Origin: Candidatus Azobacteroides sp.
GTDB taxonomy: Bacteria; Bacteroidota; Bacteroidia; Bacteroidales; Azobacteroidaceae
DNA: 55,646 bases
Direction of reading: 5' to 3'
NCBI GenBank assembly: GCA_009783445.1
Contig: WRFY01000119.1
Coordinates: forward strand, 1-55,646
The notes under the pieces are model-generated. The model saw only the letters and a program-made list of their open reading frames with translations. It did not search any database and was not told the DNA's origin. How positions within the stretch are numbered: the first letter of the stretch is position 1; every line of letters starts with the position of its first letter. Below, piece after piece: positions 9,101 through 18,427 of the stretch. The position numbers were made by a program, and so were the translations under genes.

Positions 9101-9556
9101 ACCGCTAACGGCTCTTTTTATGTCAACCCCGGAATGTCCATTCCTTTTTATAAATATGCGGGAAATGCTTGGCAATGGGAATATGACGGACGGTGGACCC
9201 CCGAAAAATATGCCGCTGGAGAAAACATCACTTATCCGCGCGCCTTATTCAACGGAACCACATCGGACAATAATTATCTGACAAGCGATTACTGGATGTT
9301 TTCCAATAATTACTTCAAATTGAAAAACGTTGAAATCGGCTATACTTTTTCGACTAAGTTGAAATTCATGCAACGGGCGGGCATTTCTTCACTCCGCGTT
9401 TATCTGAATGGAAACAACTTGATTACTTTCCAGAATGCCATGCGCAAACTGGGAATTGACCCGGAGACTTCAGACGGCAGCAGCGAAAATCAGATATCGC
9501 CCTATATTTATCCGCTTACGCAGGTTTTCAACATGGGGTTTAATATACAATTTTAA
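6200..9556 (+). CDS. SusC-like TonB-dependent outer membrane receptor
   Basis: An 1118-residue protein of typical SusC length. After the signal peptide (1-33, ending SVGYAQ) comes a carboxypeptidase-regulatory-like domain (about 38-120, VSGIVKDKTGETLIGVSV, ITDLNGRYTL), a TonB-box-like EQVVVTAF, the plug domain (about 130-245, with VIDGVEQ, LKDASSTAVYGIRGANGVVIV) and the 22-strand barrel ending in NMGFNIQF. SusC proteins import oligosaccharides across the outer membrane using TonB energy, with the partner SusD as lid. The next gene is that SusD. The neighbouring GH130 and GH5-like genes suggest beta-mannan-type oligosaccharides as cargo. Confidence 0.95.
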   Translation: MKQGIRKLPHFILYYLQTLVWAFMLSISVGYAQNSNPVTVSGIVKDKTGETLIGVSVSVKEEKAIGTITDLNGRYTLSNVPVNATLVFSYIGMSTSEVSVGGKATIDVVLSEESAELEQVVVTAFATQKRVNVTGAISTLSGKEIIAAPVANISNALVGNTPGVSGLQTSGEPGRNAATIRIRGIATYGNNTPLIVIDGVEQSAEQAFAEFNSMDPNEILGLSVLKDASSTAVYGIRGANGVVIVTTKRGITGKPVISFSSNYGVTKASNLQHNLSSYDWASMRNEAIDTEMRSYASAASNSMYKYSDTDLWKFKNNRDFTPDEVAAMTYLTPDQRTALLNSSALYYGSHDLYGEQFGQYGPQTQFNLNVSGGTDRLKYFASIGYFFQQGITQAKKYYGADTQSSFNRYNFRSNFDINVLHNLKISINLAGQMGSAKGPGIGDNTTDFDPYDLSGRYKQIMQYVYDGNPMSAPGIINNHLINDFAGTPGSVQNPLAVKTNSQIGAQNAIYNLLTSGTGIVDNTLLDATIKVEHELDYLLKQLKLRGTVSYQDNYNRVTLLNPSIPAYTVQRSLENPNVLEYFGGAIGQDSFTQWGYSNWNKLYLDGGLEWAGNFGSHNLSALLLGKASKYYMPDDSNKTNTPSGVIGLVGRVTYNYDERYLLELNMGYNGTEQFRKGKRFGYFPAYSIGWVPTNEKFFPKNTWVTFAKIRASYGEVGNDQLGSDNKRRYLYLPNTYLLDQNGYWWGNTGNTASDYYTGAAEGTLGNPNVTWEKAKKTDAAIELRFFTDRLSFSYDYFSETRDDILTVLGIIPGIYGVDASKVPPANVGKTSNKGYEIVLGWADRIGKVGYSIEGNLNYSKNKISYQAEAPNPYYWMNQTGFSIGQRFGLKSDGLFNTVEELANRPYNNYTSNKATLGDIRYVDLNGDGIINNEDVAPIGYPNFPQYSYGIKIGFDYKGFDIRALFSGTANGSFYVNPGMSIPFYKYAGNAWQWEYDGRWTPEKYAAGENITYPRALFNGTTSDNNYLTSDYWMFSNNYFKLKNVEIGYTFSTKLKFMQRAGISSLRVYLNGNNLITFQNAMRKLGIDPETSDGSSENQISPYIYPLTQVFNMGFNIQF

Positions 9557-9563
9557 GTAAAGA

Positions 9564-11402
9564 ATGACGGATATGAAAAAAATATTGATTTTGTTATTTA
9601 CAATCGCTTTATTTTCTTGCGAAGATTCATTTTTGGAAATGCCGGATACTTCCGGAACCGTTGATTTGGATGAAATCTATTCCTCGACCAAGAATGCGGA
9701 AAGCGCATTAGCCAAATGCTACCGCGATGCCCTGAAACACGGTTGGCCTACCGGCTGGGGTGTGTCGCACGGAACCTTGGGTTCGATCTCCGGCGAACGT
9801 TATCGCGGATACAACTGGCATGGAACGTACATCATCAGCGAAGTAGGATTGAGCGTAAACGGTTGCGATCAGTCCGACGCGGGCGCCGATAGTTTTGCCG
9901 ATAACTGGGCATGCGTCCGTGAATGTTATCTTGTCTATGAAAACATCGACCGCGTTCCGGATATGGATGAATCAATGAAAAATAACTACAAAGGCGAGGC
10001 ATTAGCGTTGATAGCCTATCGCTACATGGGAATGTTTTATCGTTACGGCGGTCTACCGTTGGTGACCAAATCTTTTGAAGCGAGCGACGATTTAAATATT
10101 CCGCGTTCGTCGTTGCAGGACACTTACGATTTTATTCTGGATTTATGCGATAAAGCCTTGGCATTGGTCTTCGATAATCAAGAAACAAAATATACGGGAC
10201 GTATCCAGAAAGGCGCCGTACTGGCAATCAAAGCGCGTTTACAGCTGTTTGCCGCCCGTCCCCTGTTTAACAGCGCAACGCCTTATCTTTCCGATCCGGA
10301 AACCGACCGATTGGTTTGTTTCGGCAATCAAGACCCGAACCGGTGGAACGACGCCGTAACTTCCAATGAAGCAGTATTGACTTGGGCAAATGCCAACGGG
10401 TATCGTTTGTTGAATACCGGCGGCGGACAGGGGCGACCCAATCCCAATGCGGCGGCGGATTATGGAACAGCTGTTTCTTTTCCCGGAAATGAAGAAGTGA
10501 TCTTAGCTTATAAATACGACAGTTCCGATCAAGGAAATAATTACATCGCGTACTATTACAATACTTCCAATTATTGGACGAACAATCACTACGATACGGA
10601 CAATGTCGGGTTATTGACCAATTTTCTGGAAAACTATTATTACGCTGACGGAACAACGCCCGATTGGCCGAAAGTAGGAGATGCGCAACCGCGTCCGGCA
10701 AGCGACTGGATAGACCATGTTAACAAAATGGAAGCGCGTTTCCGCGTGGATTATATTGTGCCGGGAGTGGAATCCTTAGCAAATCCGGGCGATAACAATT
10801 GGAGTTTATCGGGTTGGGGACGAAAAACCGGCAATACTTTTAATATAAATGCGGCGGCGCCGGATGTTTTTCCGGGTGTGGGAGAATCGGGAAAAGGTTG
10901 CGGAGCGCCTACCAAATTCTATTACAATGCCGGCGGACGCGTGTGGTTTGAACCTCCTCTGTTCCGTATGGCAGAAATCTATTTGAATTTGGCGGAAGCC
11001 TACAATGAAACCGGCAATTCAGCCAAAGCTTTAGAAAATTTGAATCTCGTACACAATCGGGCGGGATTGCCTTCCATCACGGAAACAAATAAAGATAGAC
11101 TTCGCGCCTTAATTCAACGGGAAAAAGCAATCGAAATGGAAGGTGAAAACCGTCGCTATTACGATGCAAAGCATTGGAAGCTATCCAATATTGGAGATGG
11201 CATTATCGGCGGACAAATGCGGGAATTTCAGTTTTTGGTGGATCAGTCCAAGACCGGCGGCAATCAAAACCTGCCGGATTGCTTGATTTCCTATTGGGAC
11301 GCCAATACTTATGTGGCTTACTGGAATCCCAAAATGTATCTGGAACCGATTCCTCAGAGTGAAGTGAACAAGGGGATAATCGTTCAGAACCCGGGGTATT
11401 AA
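9564..11402 (+). CDS. SusD/RagB-like surface glycan-binding lipoprotein
   Basis: A 612-residue lipoprotein. The signal ends in LFTIALFSC, where the cysteine would be lipidated, followed by EDSFLEMPDTSG. The family's TPR-like helices and the conserved C-terminal block RMAEIYLNLAEAYNE, IQREKAIEMEGENRRYYDAKHWK and the ending VQNPGY are clear. It binds glycan at the surface and closes the SusC channel. The ATG at 9564 (MTDMKK) and an ATG three codons later at 9573 are both possible; the second gives a more usual signal peptide. It begins 7 bases after the susC stop, so the two are cotranscribed. Confidence 0.94.
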   Translation: MTDMKKILILLFTIALFSCEDSFLEMPDTSGTVDLDEIYSSTKNAESALAKCYRDALKHGWPTGWGVSHGTLGSISGERYRGYNWHGTYIISEVGLSVNGCDQSDAGADSFADNWACVRECYLVYENIDRVPDMDESMKNNYKGEALALIAYRYMGMFYRYGGLPLVTKSFEASDDLNIPRSSLQDTYDFILDLCDKALALVFDNQETKYTGRIQKGAVLAIKARLQLFAARPLFNSATPYLSDPETDRLVCFGNQDPNRWNDAVTSNEAVLTWANANGYRLLNTGGGQGRPNPNAAADYGTAVSFPGNEEVILAYKYDSSDQGNNYIAYYYNTSNYWTNNHYDTDNVGLLTNFLENYYYADGTTPDWPKVGDAQPRPASDWIDHVNKMEARFRVDYIVPGVESLANPGDNNWSLSGWGRKTGNTFNINAAAPDVFPGVGESGKGCGAPTKFYYNAGGRVWFEPPLFRMAEIYLNLAEAYNETGNSAKALENLNLVHNRAGLPSITETNKDRLRALIQREKAIEMEGENRRYYDAKHWKLSNIGDGIIGGQMREFQFLVDQSKTGGNQNLPDCLISYWDANTYVAYWNPKMYLEPIPQSEVNKGIIVQNPGY

Positions 11403-11412
11403 CTTATAAAAA

Positions 11413-14238
11413 ATGAGAAGTATGAATAAAATACATAATATCGGGAAATGGATGCTCGGAGGTATATTTATTTTCGCGGGTGGAAACCTTATGGCACAGG
11501 AACAGAAAACGGACAGCATCGTGCCCGGAAGAGCATTTCCTACCACAATAATTAGTAATACGGCGGCTGTTTCAACGGCAGAAGGATTTATTTTAGACAA
11601 AACGGTTTCGATGAGTCTTCCCAACAGTTTGGCGGGACAAATGAGCGGTTTATCTATCAGGGAAAGTAGCGGCATGCCGGGCGACGTCGCCGGTTGGCTG
11701 ATTCGCGGCTTCGGAAGTTACGGAATATCAAACACGAACATTGCAAAAATTTATGTGGACGGTTTTGAAGTCAACAGCGATTTTCTCCAAAACCTTTCGC
11801 CGATGGAAATAGAAACGGTTTCCGTATTGAAAGATGCGGCCTCTTTGGCTACTTTCGGTATGCGAGGCGCCAACGGCGTTATTTGGATTGAGACCAAACG
11901 GGGAAAAGCAGGCAAGCCGACCCTTTCCGTGCAAGTTCGGGGCAGCCTGCAAAAACCGGTCAATACGAATAAAGCTTTAGATTCTTATACTTTTGCTTCG
12001 TTATATAATCAAGCGGTGAGCAACGACAAGGGACGAGTTTGGACGCCCTATTATTCGCAAGAACAATTGGCCGATTACCAAAATGGTAAAAGTCCCAATA
12101 TCGACTGGTATAAGGAAGTATTGAAGAATACGGGCAATTATGTAGATGCTAATGTGCTGTTTAACGGCGGAAACGAAAACGCCCGTTACAATATCGTATT
12201 GAATTATGCCGATCAAAGCGGTTTATTGAACATTAACCATTCGGAGGAAAATAAAGATAAAGTATCCAATATGGATATGAACAAATTTAATTTGCGGTCT
12301 AATTTCGATTTGGATATGTTGAACATTTTTGAAGCGAAAATTGATTTGGGCGGAAGGATTGAAAACATAAAAGGTCCGAATTACGATATGAGCGCTTTGA
12401 TGAATAATCTGGCCAGTTATCCTGCCAATATTTATTTTCCTTATGATGATGAAGAACAGACCCACTACTCGGGTACGACGCTGTATCCGAATAATCCGGT
12501 AGGGTCTATCAACGGTTTGGGGTGGGGGTCTTCCCGTTTGCGTGTTTTGCAGGGTAATTTTACTCTCAAGGAAAAATTAGACTTCATTACTCCCGGACTG
12601 TATTTGAAAGAAGCCATTTCATTTTATTCAAGAACATTAAGTACGTATAGTAAAACACGGAATTATGCCCGCTACTACAACGGCCAAACGACTACTACCG
12701 ACCAGACGACTTCCATCACGGCAGGCGGATACGGTTCCGGCGGAATGGAAACTTGGAAGCAATACCTTGTTTCGGCGGGTTACGAACAGCAATGGGGTAA
12801 GCATGCTTTACTTTCCGCCGTTAATTTTCATGCTTCCGATTATCAAGGCGATGGTCGTTTTAATTACAAATACCACTATTTGAATTACAACGGAAGAGCG
12901 AACTATGCGTATGACAATCGCTATGTGGGCGAGTTTGGATTTTCCTATTTCGGTTCAGACGCTTATGCACCCGGTAATCGCTTCGGATTTTATCCTTCGC
13001 TTTCGGCCGCATGGATTATTTCCAATGAAGCCTTTTTGAAAGAAAATCCGATGATTAATTTTTTGAAATTGAGAGCTTCCGCCGGAAAAATCGGCGGCGC
13101 TGATACGGATGAAAACACCGGAAACTTCGGCTCCAACGGACGCTTTTTGTACCAGCAGTATTACTATTATACCGGCGGATTCAATAGCGGCAACACAACG
13201 CCTTATCAGGGGAACCTCGGACTTGGGCCGATATTTATGGCCAATCCCAATGTTTTCGCGGAAAAAAGCATGAAATACAATGTCGGATTAGACCTTAATC
13301 TGTTTAAGAAAATTGGTTTAACTTTGGATGTTTTTCTGGATAAACGCAGCGATATTCTGACTTTCGACCAAACGCAAATGCGCTATTACGGGATCAATTA
13401 TTACATGGACAATGTCGGCAAAATGACGAATAAAGGCTTGGAAGGAACTATTACATGGAAAGACAAAGCCGGCGATTTCGAATACGCTTTATTTGGAACA
13501 GCGTCTTACGCCAAGAATACCATTGATTTCATGGCTGAAGTTCCTACCGCTTATCCTTACAATGCATCTACCGGTCGTTCATTGGGCGCGAGAATCGGTT
13601 TGGTAGCCGACGGATTCTATCAATTGGAAGATTTCAACGCCGATGGTTCATTGAAGTCCGGACTGCCTGTTTCGACTTTCGGCAACGTACAACCGGGCGA
13701 CCTTAAATACAAGGATTTGGACAACAACGGCTATATTGACGAAACGGATGTTACCGAAATAGGAAAACCGTTTTATCCGGAATTCTATTACAGCTTTGGC
13801 GGAAACCTGAAATACAAAGGTTTTGACTTCAACATTCTGTTTCGCGGCGCTACGGGTTCTTCCATTAATATGATGGGTTACGATCAATTTGTAGCTTTTG
13901 TAGATAACCGGAATGCGTATCCCATCGCCCAAGGCGCTTGGGCGTATTATCCCGAACAAGGTATCGACACGCGGGCTACGGCTACTTATCCGCGATTAAC
14001 CGCGACGAGCAATACCAATAATTATCGTTCCAGTTCTTTTTGGATACGAAACAACAATTTCCTGCGGATTCAGAATATTGAGCTGGGCTACACAATCGCC
14101 AAGATACGCTTTTTTCTGAATGCAACGAATCCTGTCACTTGGAGTCAATTGCTGAAAGATTACAATATGGATCCGGAATCTTACTTTGGATATCCATCCC
14201 TTCGATCCTATACGCTGGGAGTCTCTGTAACATTTTAA
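11413..14238 (+). CDS. Second SusC-like TonB-dependent receptor, lacking the N-terminal regulatory-like domain
   Basis: A 941-residue receptor with a signal peptide (ending GGNLMAQ at about residue 29). Unlike the first SusC, it goes almost directly into the plug domain (SLAGQMSGLSIRESSGMPGD, LIRGFGSYG, VLKDAASLATFGMRGANGV), with no carboxypeptidase-like domain and no clear EVVVTA TonB box. The barrel is complete and ends SLRSYTLGVSVTF. It lies 10 bases after the first susD and 12 before a second susD. It could work as a second importer for another chain length, or in concert with the first. An ATG at codon 4 is an alternative start. Missing N-terminal sequence because of a frame error is unlikely, since a normal signal peptide is present. 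Confidence 0.9.
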   Translation: MRSMNKIHNIGKWMLGGIFIFAGGNLMAQEQKTDSIVPGRAFPTTIISNTAAVSTAEGFILDKTVSMSLPNSLAGQMSGLSIRESSGMPGDVAGWLIRGFGSYGISNTNIAKIYVDGFEVNSDFLQNLSPMEIETVSVLKDAASLATFGMRGANGVIWIETKRGKAGKPTLSVQVRGSLQKPVNTNKALDSYTFASLYNQAVSNDKGRVWTPYYSQEQLADYQNGKSPNIDWYKEVLKNTGNYVDANVLFNGGNENARYNIVLNYADQSGLLNINHSEENKDKVSNMDMNKFNLRSNFDLDMLNIFEAKIDLGGRIENIKGPNYDMSALMNNLASYPANIYFPYDDEEQTHYSGTTLYPNNPVGSINGLGWGSSRLRVLQGNFTLKEKLDFITPGLYLKEAISFYSRTLSTYSKTRNYARYYNGQTTTTDQTTSITAGGYGSGGMETWKQYLVSAGYEQQWGKHALLSAVNFHASDYQGDGRFNYKYHYLNYNGRANYAYDNRYVGEFGFSYFGSDAYAPGNRFGFYPSLSAAWIISNEAFLKENPMINFLKLRASAGKIGGADTDENTGNFGSNGRFLYQQYYYYTGGFNSGNTTPYQGNLGLGPIFMANPNVFAEKSMKYNVGLDLNLFKKIGLTLDVFLDKRSDILTFDQTQMRYYGINYYMDNVGKMTNKGLEGTITWKDKAGDFEYALFGTASYAKNTIDFMAEVPTAYPYNASTGRSLGARIGLVADGFYQLEDFNADGSLKSGLPVSTFGNVQPGDLKYKDLDNNGYIDETDVTEIGKPFYPEFYYSFGGNLKYKGFDFNILFRGATGSSINMMGYDQFVAFVDNRNAYPIAQGAWAYYPEQGIDTRATATYPRLTATSNTNNYRSSSFWIRNNNFLRIQNIELGYTIAKIRFFLNATNPVTWSQLLKDYNMDPESYFGYPSLRSYTLGVSVTF

Positions 14239-14250
14239 TAGCATGCATAT

Positions 14251-15942
14251 ATGAAAATCAAATATAGTAAAACATTCGTCGTTATCGCTTCCGCGTTACT
14301 CTTAGGAAGCGGATGCAGTGATTTTTTAGATACAAAAATAGATACGGATTTGACGCCGGAAGCGATTGAAACCAATCGAAGTACCTTGTGGTCGTTTGGT
14401 AACGCCATGTACAGTCGAATACAATTGGGTTTTACGGCTTTAGACGGCAACTTTTTCGCTGCCGCCTCGGACGAAGCGCAGCGAACAGAGGAATCGGGCT
14501 ACACCTATCTGTTCAACAGAGGGATTATCAGTCCCGATAATGTTGAATCGGCAACCAATGGTATCTATGCTAATTGTTATGAAGGCATACGCGCCGCCAA
14601 TTTCTTTCTGAATTTTGCCCGAAATGGAGAGCAATTGTTGGCTTTGAACCGCGATACGCTAAAAGATTTTGTTAATTACGGCAAAGATTTGAGAAATCTG
14701 AACTGGTTCAGGGCTGAAGCGCATGTTTGTCGGGCTTATTATTACATGGAATTAATCAAGCGTTTCGGCGGAGTCCCCATTGTGGAAACCACATTGGATC
14801 AATCGGAAAATCAGGGAAAAATTCCCCGCTCCTCTTACAACGACGTGGTAGAATACATTGTCCGGGAAATTGATACTTATAAAGACGATTTACAAACCAA
14901 CTGGAAAACGAACCCAGACAATGTGGCCGGAAACGACGGACGTTTTGAATTGAAATCGGCTCTGGCTATCAAGGCTCGCGTACTTTTGTATGCGGCAAGT
15001 CCGCTGAATAATCCCACGAACGATAAAACCCAATGGGAGAGAGCGGCAAAAGCCGCCCAAGACGTGATAACCGTTATGAATTACACGATGCCTGCCAACC
15101 GAAATTACAGCACTTATTTTCAAGGTAATAGCGCATCAACCAATGCCGAAAGTATTTTCTTGTGCCGGTCGGCAGCCGATAATTTTCTGGAACGCGCCAA
15201 TTATCCAATTGCTACGCCGGGCGGAAACAGCGGCGTTACTCCTACCGAAAATTTGGTTGCCGCTTATGAGTATATCGGAGTGCCGGATCCGCTCAACCCT
15301 TACAGTAACAGAGACCCCCGCTTGGCGGCGACTGTAGTAACGAACGGAAGCACATGGAATAGTCGCACCATTGACGAATCGCCAGGGGGAACCGACGATA
15401 TGCGGAATCCCAATGCCAGCAAGACCGGTTATTACTTGAAAAAGTTTATCCGAGACAACTTGAATCTAACGCAAAATGCTACCGACCCCGATGTATGGAT
15501 TATTTTCCGTTATGCGGATATACTTCTGATGTATGCAGAAGCAATGAATGAAGCTTACGGTCCGGACGCTCAACCGGAAGGATTTACAATGACCGCCCGA
15601 CAAGCCTTGACGCAAGTCCGGAACAGCGCCAGTATTTCCTTGCCTTCCATTACGGTTACGGATGTTACGGAATTTAGAAATGCGGTGAAACACGAACGTC
15701 AAGTGGAATTGGCATTCGAAGACCATCGTTATTGGGATTTGCTTCGCTGGAAAGATGCGGAAACCGTGCTGAATACACCGGTACAAGGAGTGGAAATAAG
15801 CAAAAACGGAGCCGGTAATTTTGTTTATCAAATAAAAAACGCCGGAGAAAGAGTGTTCCATGCAAAAAATTATCTTTTGCCGTTATCCCGTTCCGAAGTG
15901 ATCAACTCTGGAGGAACGTTAACGCAAAACGAAGGGTATTGA
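14251..15942 (+). CDS. Second SusD/RagB-like surface lipoprotein
   Basis: A 563-residue SusD-type lipoprotein with signal VVIASALLLGSGC, lipid cysteine near residue 24 and then SDFLDTKIDTDLTPEA. Conserved features are WFRAEAHVCRAYYYMELIKRFGGVPIVETTL (about 160-190), the C-terminal VWIIFRYADILLMYAEAMNEAYG, VKHERQVELAFEDHRYWDLLRWK and the ending TQNEGY. It pairs with the second SusC just upstream. Its sequence differs clearly from the first SusD, so the two pairs are not a recent duplication. Confidence 0.94.
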   Translation: MKIKYSKTFVVIASALLLGSGCSDFLDTKIDTDLTPEAIETNRSTLWSFGNAMYSRIQLGFTALDGNFFAAASDEAQRTEESGYTYLFNRGIISPDNVESATNGIYANCYEGIRAANFFLNFARNGEQLLALNRDTLKDFVNYGKDLRNLNWFRAEAHVCRAYYYMELIKRFGGVPIVETTLDQSENQGKIPRSSYNDVVEYIVREIDTYKDDLQTNWKTNPDNVAGNDGRFELKSALAIKARVLLYAASPLNNPTNDKTQWERAAKAAQDVITVMNYTMPANRNYSTYFQGNSASTNAESIFLCRSAADNFLERANYPIATPGGNSGVTPTENLVAAYEYIGVPDPLNPYSNRDPRLAATVVTNGSTWNSRTIDESPGGTDDMRNPNASKTGYYLKKFIRDNLNLTQNATDPDVWIIFRYADILLMYAEAMNEAYGPDAQPEGFTMTARQALTQVRNSASISLPSITVTDVTEFRNAVKHERQVELAFEDHRYWDLLRWKDAETVLNTPVQGVEISKNGAGNFVYQIKNAGERVFHAKNYLLPLSRSEVINSGGTLTQNEGY

Positions 15943-15970
15943 AAATGATGAATTATAAATTATGAATGGG

Positions 15971-16013
15971 GCGTCATTGCGGGCGTAGCGCAGCGAAGAC
16001 CCGCAATCTCCCG
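15971..16013. repeat. REP-like palindromic element between susD and the DUF1735-like gene
   Basis: ATTGCGGG at 15976-15983 pairs with CCCGCAAT at 16000-16007 around a GC-rich loop of 16 bases. The start GCGTCATTGCGGGCG and the loop motif resemble dispersed REP-like elements known in many bacteria (the CATTGCGAGCGAAGCGAAGC type). It sits inside an operon, where it might stabilise the upstream susCD mRNA or reduce downstream expression. Only one copy was seen in the window. Confidence 0.55.
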
Positions 16014-16041
16014 ATAACATAACAGTTTAATATAATTATTT

Positions 16042-16614
16042 ATGAAAAAAATAGCATTAATAATAACCGCAGTTTTATTTTTAGGAGGATTTTCCGCGTG
16101 TGAAAAGGGAGATGGTACGGCTGATTACGGATTCGCCTATATCTACATGCCGCAAGCCATGGGAAGCGGAGGATTAGACAACAATTATTATGTACCGTCC
16201 GGCGAAGGCGACTATACCTATAATTTCAAAATAGACGCCGATAAAAACGAGTTACAGATTCTGCTGGGCGTGTTGCGTTCCGGCGATTTGCCGAACGCAG
16301 CCTATTCAGTGGACATCATCGCCCGCACTGATACTACCGATCAAATTGTATCCGGAGGATTGGTTGAAAACGGAATGGTATTTCCGTCCGTACTGTATTC
16401 TCTCCCTCAAAAAGTAGAGGTTGCGGCCAACGAAAACGGGATAAGTTTTTACATGGCCGTTCCTATGGAAGCGTTGAAAGACGATAGCTATACGGACAAA
16501 AAGTTAGTTCTAACGGTGGGACTGGCCAATCCTTCCCGATTTGAATTGAGCGCTACGAATACCAATACCGTAGTCATTCTGGACGTAAATGCCATTAGAA
16601 CCTATTTCCCATGA
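16042..16614 (+). CDS. DUF1735-like (BT_3987-type) surface lipoprotein
   Basis: A 190-residue lipoprotein with signal ITAVLFLGGFSAC and the cysteine at about residue 20. The body is one beta-sandwich-like domain (YGFAYIYMPQAMGSGGLDNNYYVPSG, then YSVDIIARTDTTDQ, KKLVLTVGLANPSRFELSATN). This resembles DUF1735, which usually follows SusD genes as part of a SusE-position glycan-binding protein. Here the protein consists of that domain alone, without further binding domains. It overlaps the next gene by four bases (ATGA). A direct role in glycan capture is inferred from its position. Confidence 0.65.
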   Translation: MKKIALIITAVLFLGGFSACEKGDGTADYGFAYIYMPQAMGSGGLDNNYYVPSGEGDYTYNFKIDADKNELQILLGVLRSGDLPNAAYSVDIIARTDTTDQIVSGGLVENGMVFPSVLYSLPQKVEVAANENGISFYMAVPMEALKDDSYTDKKLVLTVGLANPSRFELSATNTNTVVILDVNAIRTYFP

Positions 16615-18290
16615 AAAAATACCTATTCGGCTTCCTGTTTTTATTTTCGATTCTGGCTGTCGATCCTGCATTGGCTCAAATCATTCGGACGCAGATAATC
16701 CATTCTTCGATTCAATACGATCGAAGCGATATTGAGATCGACTTGAAAGCCCGATGGGATAACCCTTATTTGCAAGAGGAGGTTGCATTGGATATGCTGA
16801 TAACGACCCCTTCGGGAGAAAATCGGCTGTTGCCGTGCTATTATCAATCGGGCGAGAGCGGACAAGTTTCCGTGTGGGAAGCTCGTTTTACTCCGCAAGA
16901 AGCCGGAAAATATTTTCTCCGGTTCCGTTTGACGGAAGGAGGGAAGGTTACGCAAATTTCCAAAAAACAAACCATGAAGGTTAGCCGATCCGATCAAACT
17001 GGTTTTTTACATACGAAAGATTATTGGACGTTGCAATTCGATAATGGTAAGCCTTTTCGCGGAGTCGGCGAAAATATTTGCTGGGAGTCGCGGGATACCG
17101 ATGATTCTAAATATTTTAGTGATTTGCACGAGAAAACAGACATCTATAATTACGAATATATGTTGCCGAAGTTCGCGCGGAACGGAGGAAACTTTTTTCG
17201 CACTTGGATATGTTCTTGGAATTTGCCGTTTGACTACAAAGGCCCTTTCAACAACAAGCGATATACTCCGTCCGACGAATTTTACAATCCGAGCGCATTG
17301 GCTAAAATGGATCGTTTGGTAGTGTTGTGCGATTCTTTGCAATTGTATATGATGCTGACTTTGGGGCAAGGAGGTTATTTGGAAAAAGACGGAGGAGTCG
17401 CCGTTTCCGCCGAAGATTTCTTTATCAATCCCAAGTCTAAAGAACGTTACAAAAACCGTTTGCGATACCTTGTCGCCCGTTGGGGATACAGTCCGAGCAT
17501 AGCCATGTGGGAATTTTTCAACGAAGTGGATAATGTTCAATTCAGAAAAAATCAGGATCCGATAAAAGACGAATACATTGTGCAATGGCACGATGAAATG
17601 AGCCGTTATCTCAAAACGATCGACCCTTATCGGCATATTGTAACTACCAGTATTTCGCATCGCGACATTGAAGGATTAAATTCCATAGAAAACATCGATA
17701 TTAATCAAAAGCATATTTACAAAAATACTTCTTCCATTCCGGAAGAAATTGATCGATACATTGCGGAGTTTAAAAAACCTTATATTATCGGAGAATTTGG
17801 TTACGAATGGGATTGGAATAAAAATTTCAATGACTTTGCCGATGAAATGGATACGGATTTCAAATGCGGCTTGTGGTACGGATTGTTTTCCCCTACTCCG
17901 GTAACGCCCATGAGTTGGTGGTGGGAGTTTTTCGACAGCCGAAACATGGCGCCTTATTTTCGAGGCGTAAGGGAAATCAGCGATAAAATGCTGGCTGTCG
18001 GGAACGGGTCATTTGAATCGTTGTCTGTAAAAGCAGGCGGCATCCGCGCTTTGGGAGTTCGATGCGGCGAAACAGTATTTGTTTATCTGTTTAATGAGGG
18101 AACGACGCTTGTTACAACAGATGTAACGATTGAGAACCCCCAAAACCGGCGGTATGAAATACAAGAATTTGATCCGTCATCTTCAATTTACAAACAAGGG
18201 AGCGATGCGGAGTATGTTGCATCGGAAATCGGAATAAAAAAATTATTCATGGACGCAGGGCAAGAAAAAGTTTTGATTTTGAATCCATGA
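16611..18290 (+). CDS. Secreted DUF5060 + GH5-like glycoside hydrolase
   Basis: A 559-residue protein with a signal peptide (1-22, ending DPALAQ). Residues about 25-125 form a beta-sandwich of DUF5060 type, and residues about 140-460 a TIM-barrel. The catalytic pair is visible as MWEFFNEVDN with acid/base E305 and YIIGEFGYEWDW with nucleophile E395. The C-terminal 90 residues are beta-rich (VRCGETVFVYLFNEGTTLVT). DUF5060-barrel proteins are putative endo- or exo-glycanases of the GH5/GH-A group; a mannan substrate is inferred only from context. It is the last gene of the susCD operon, followed by a strong terminator. Confidence 0.82.
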   Translation: MKKYLFGFLFLFSILAVDPALAQIIRTQIIHSSIQYDRSDIEIDLKARWDNPYLQEEVALDMLITTPSGENRLLPCYYQSGESGQVSVWEARFTPQEAGKYFLRFRLTEGGKVTQISKKQTMKVSRSDQTGFLHTKDYWTLQFDNGKPFRGVGENICWESRDTDDSKYFSDLHEKTDIYNYEYMLPKFARNGGNFFRTWICSWNLPFDYKGPFNNKRYTPSDEFYNPSALAKMDRLVVLCDSLQLYMMLTLGQGGYLEKDGGVAVSAEDFFINPKSKERYKNRLRYLVARWGYSPSIAMWEFFNEVDNVQFRKNQDPIKDEYIVQWHDEMSRYLKTIDPYRHIVTTSISHRDIEGLNSIENIDINQKHIYKNTSSIPEEIDRYIAEFKKPYIIGEFGYEWDWNKNFNDFADEMDTDFKCGLWYGLFSPTPVTPMSWWWEFFDSRNMAPYFRGVREISDKMLAVGNGSFESLSVKAGGIRALGVRCGETVFVYLFNEGTTLVTTDVTIENPQNRRYEIQEFDPSSSIYKQGSDAEYVASEIGIKKLFMDAGQEKVLILNP

Positions 18291-18363
18291 AGGATCGCTT
18301 AGAGCGTCGATTACGTAGATTATCTTGATTTTCATAAAAGTATCAGGGAAAAATAAGGTTAAT

Positions 18364-18409
18364 AAAGGGAAAAGCTCGTAAAATTAACGTTTTACGAGCT
18401 TTTCCCTTT
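18364..18409. terminator. Bidirectional rho-independent terminator
   Basis: A perfect 20-bp inverted repeat (18364-18383 against 18390-18409) with a 6-base loop. It has A-rich and T-rich ends on both sides and lies between two convergent genes, so it can stop transcription from either direction. Confidence 0.9.
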
Positions 18410-18427
18410 TATTTACAGTGAAACAAT

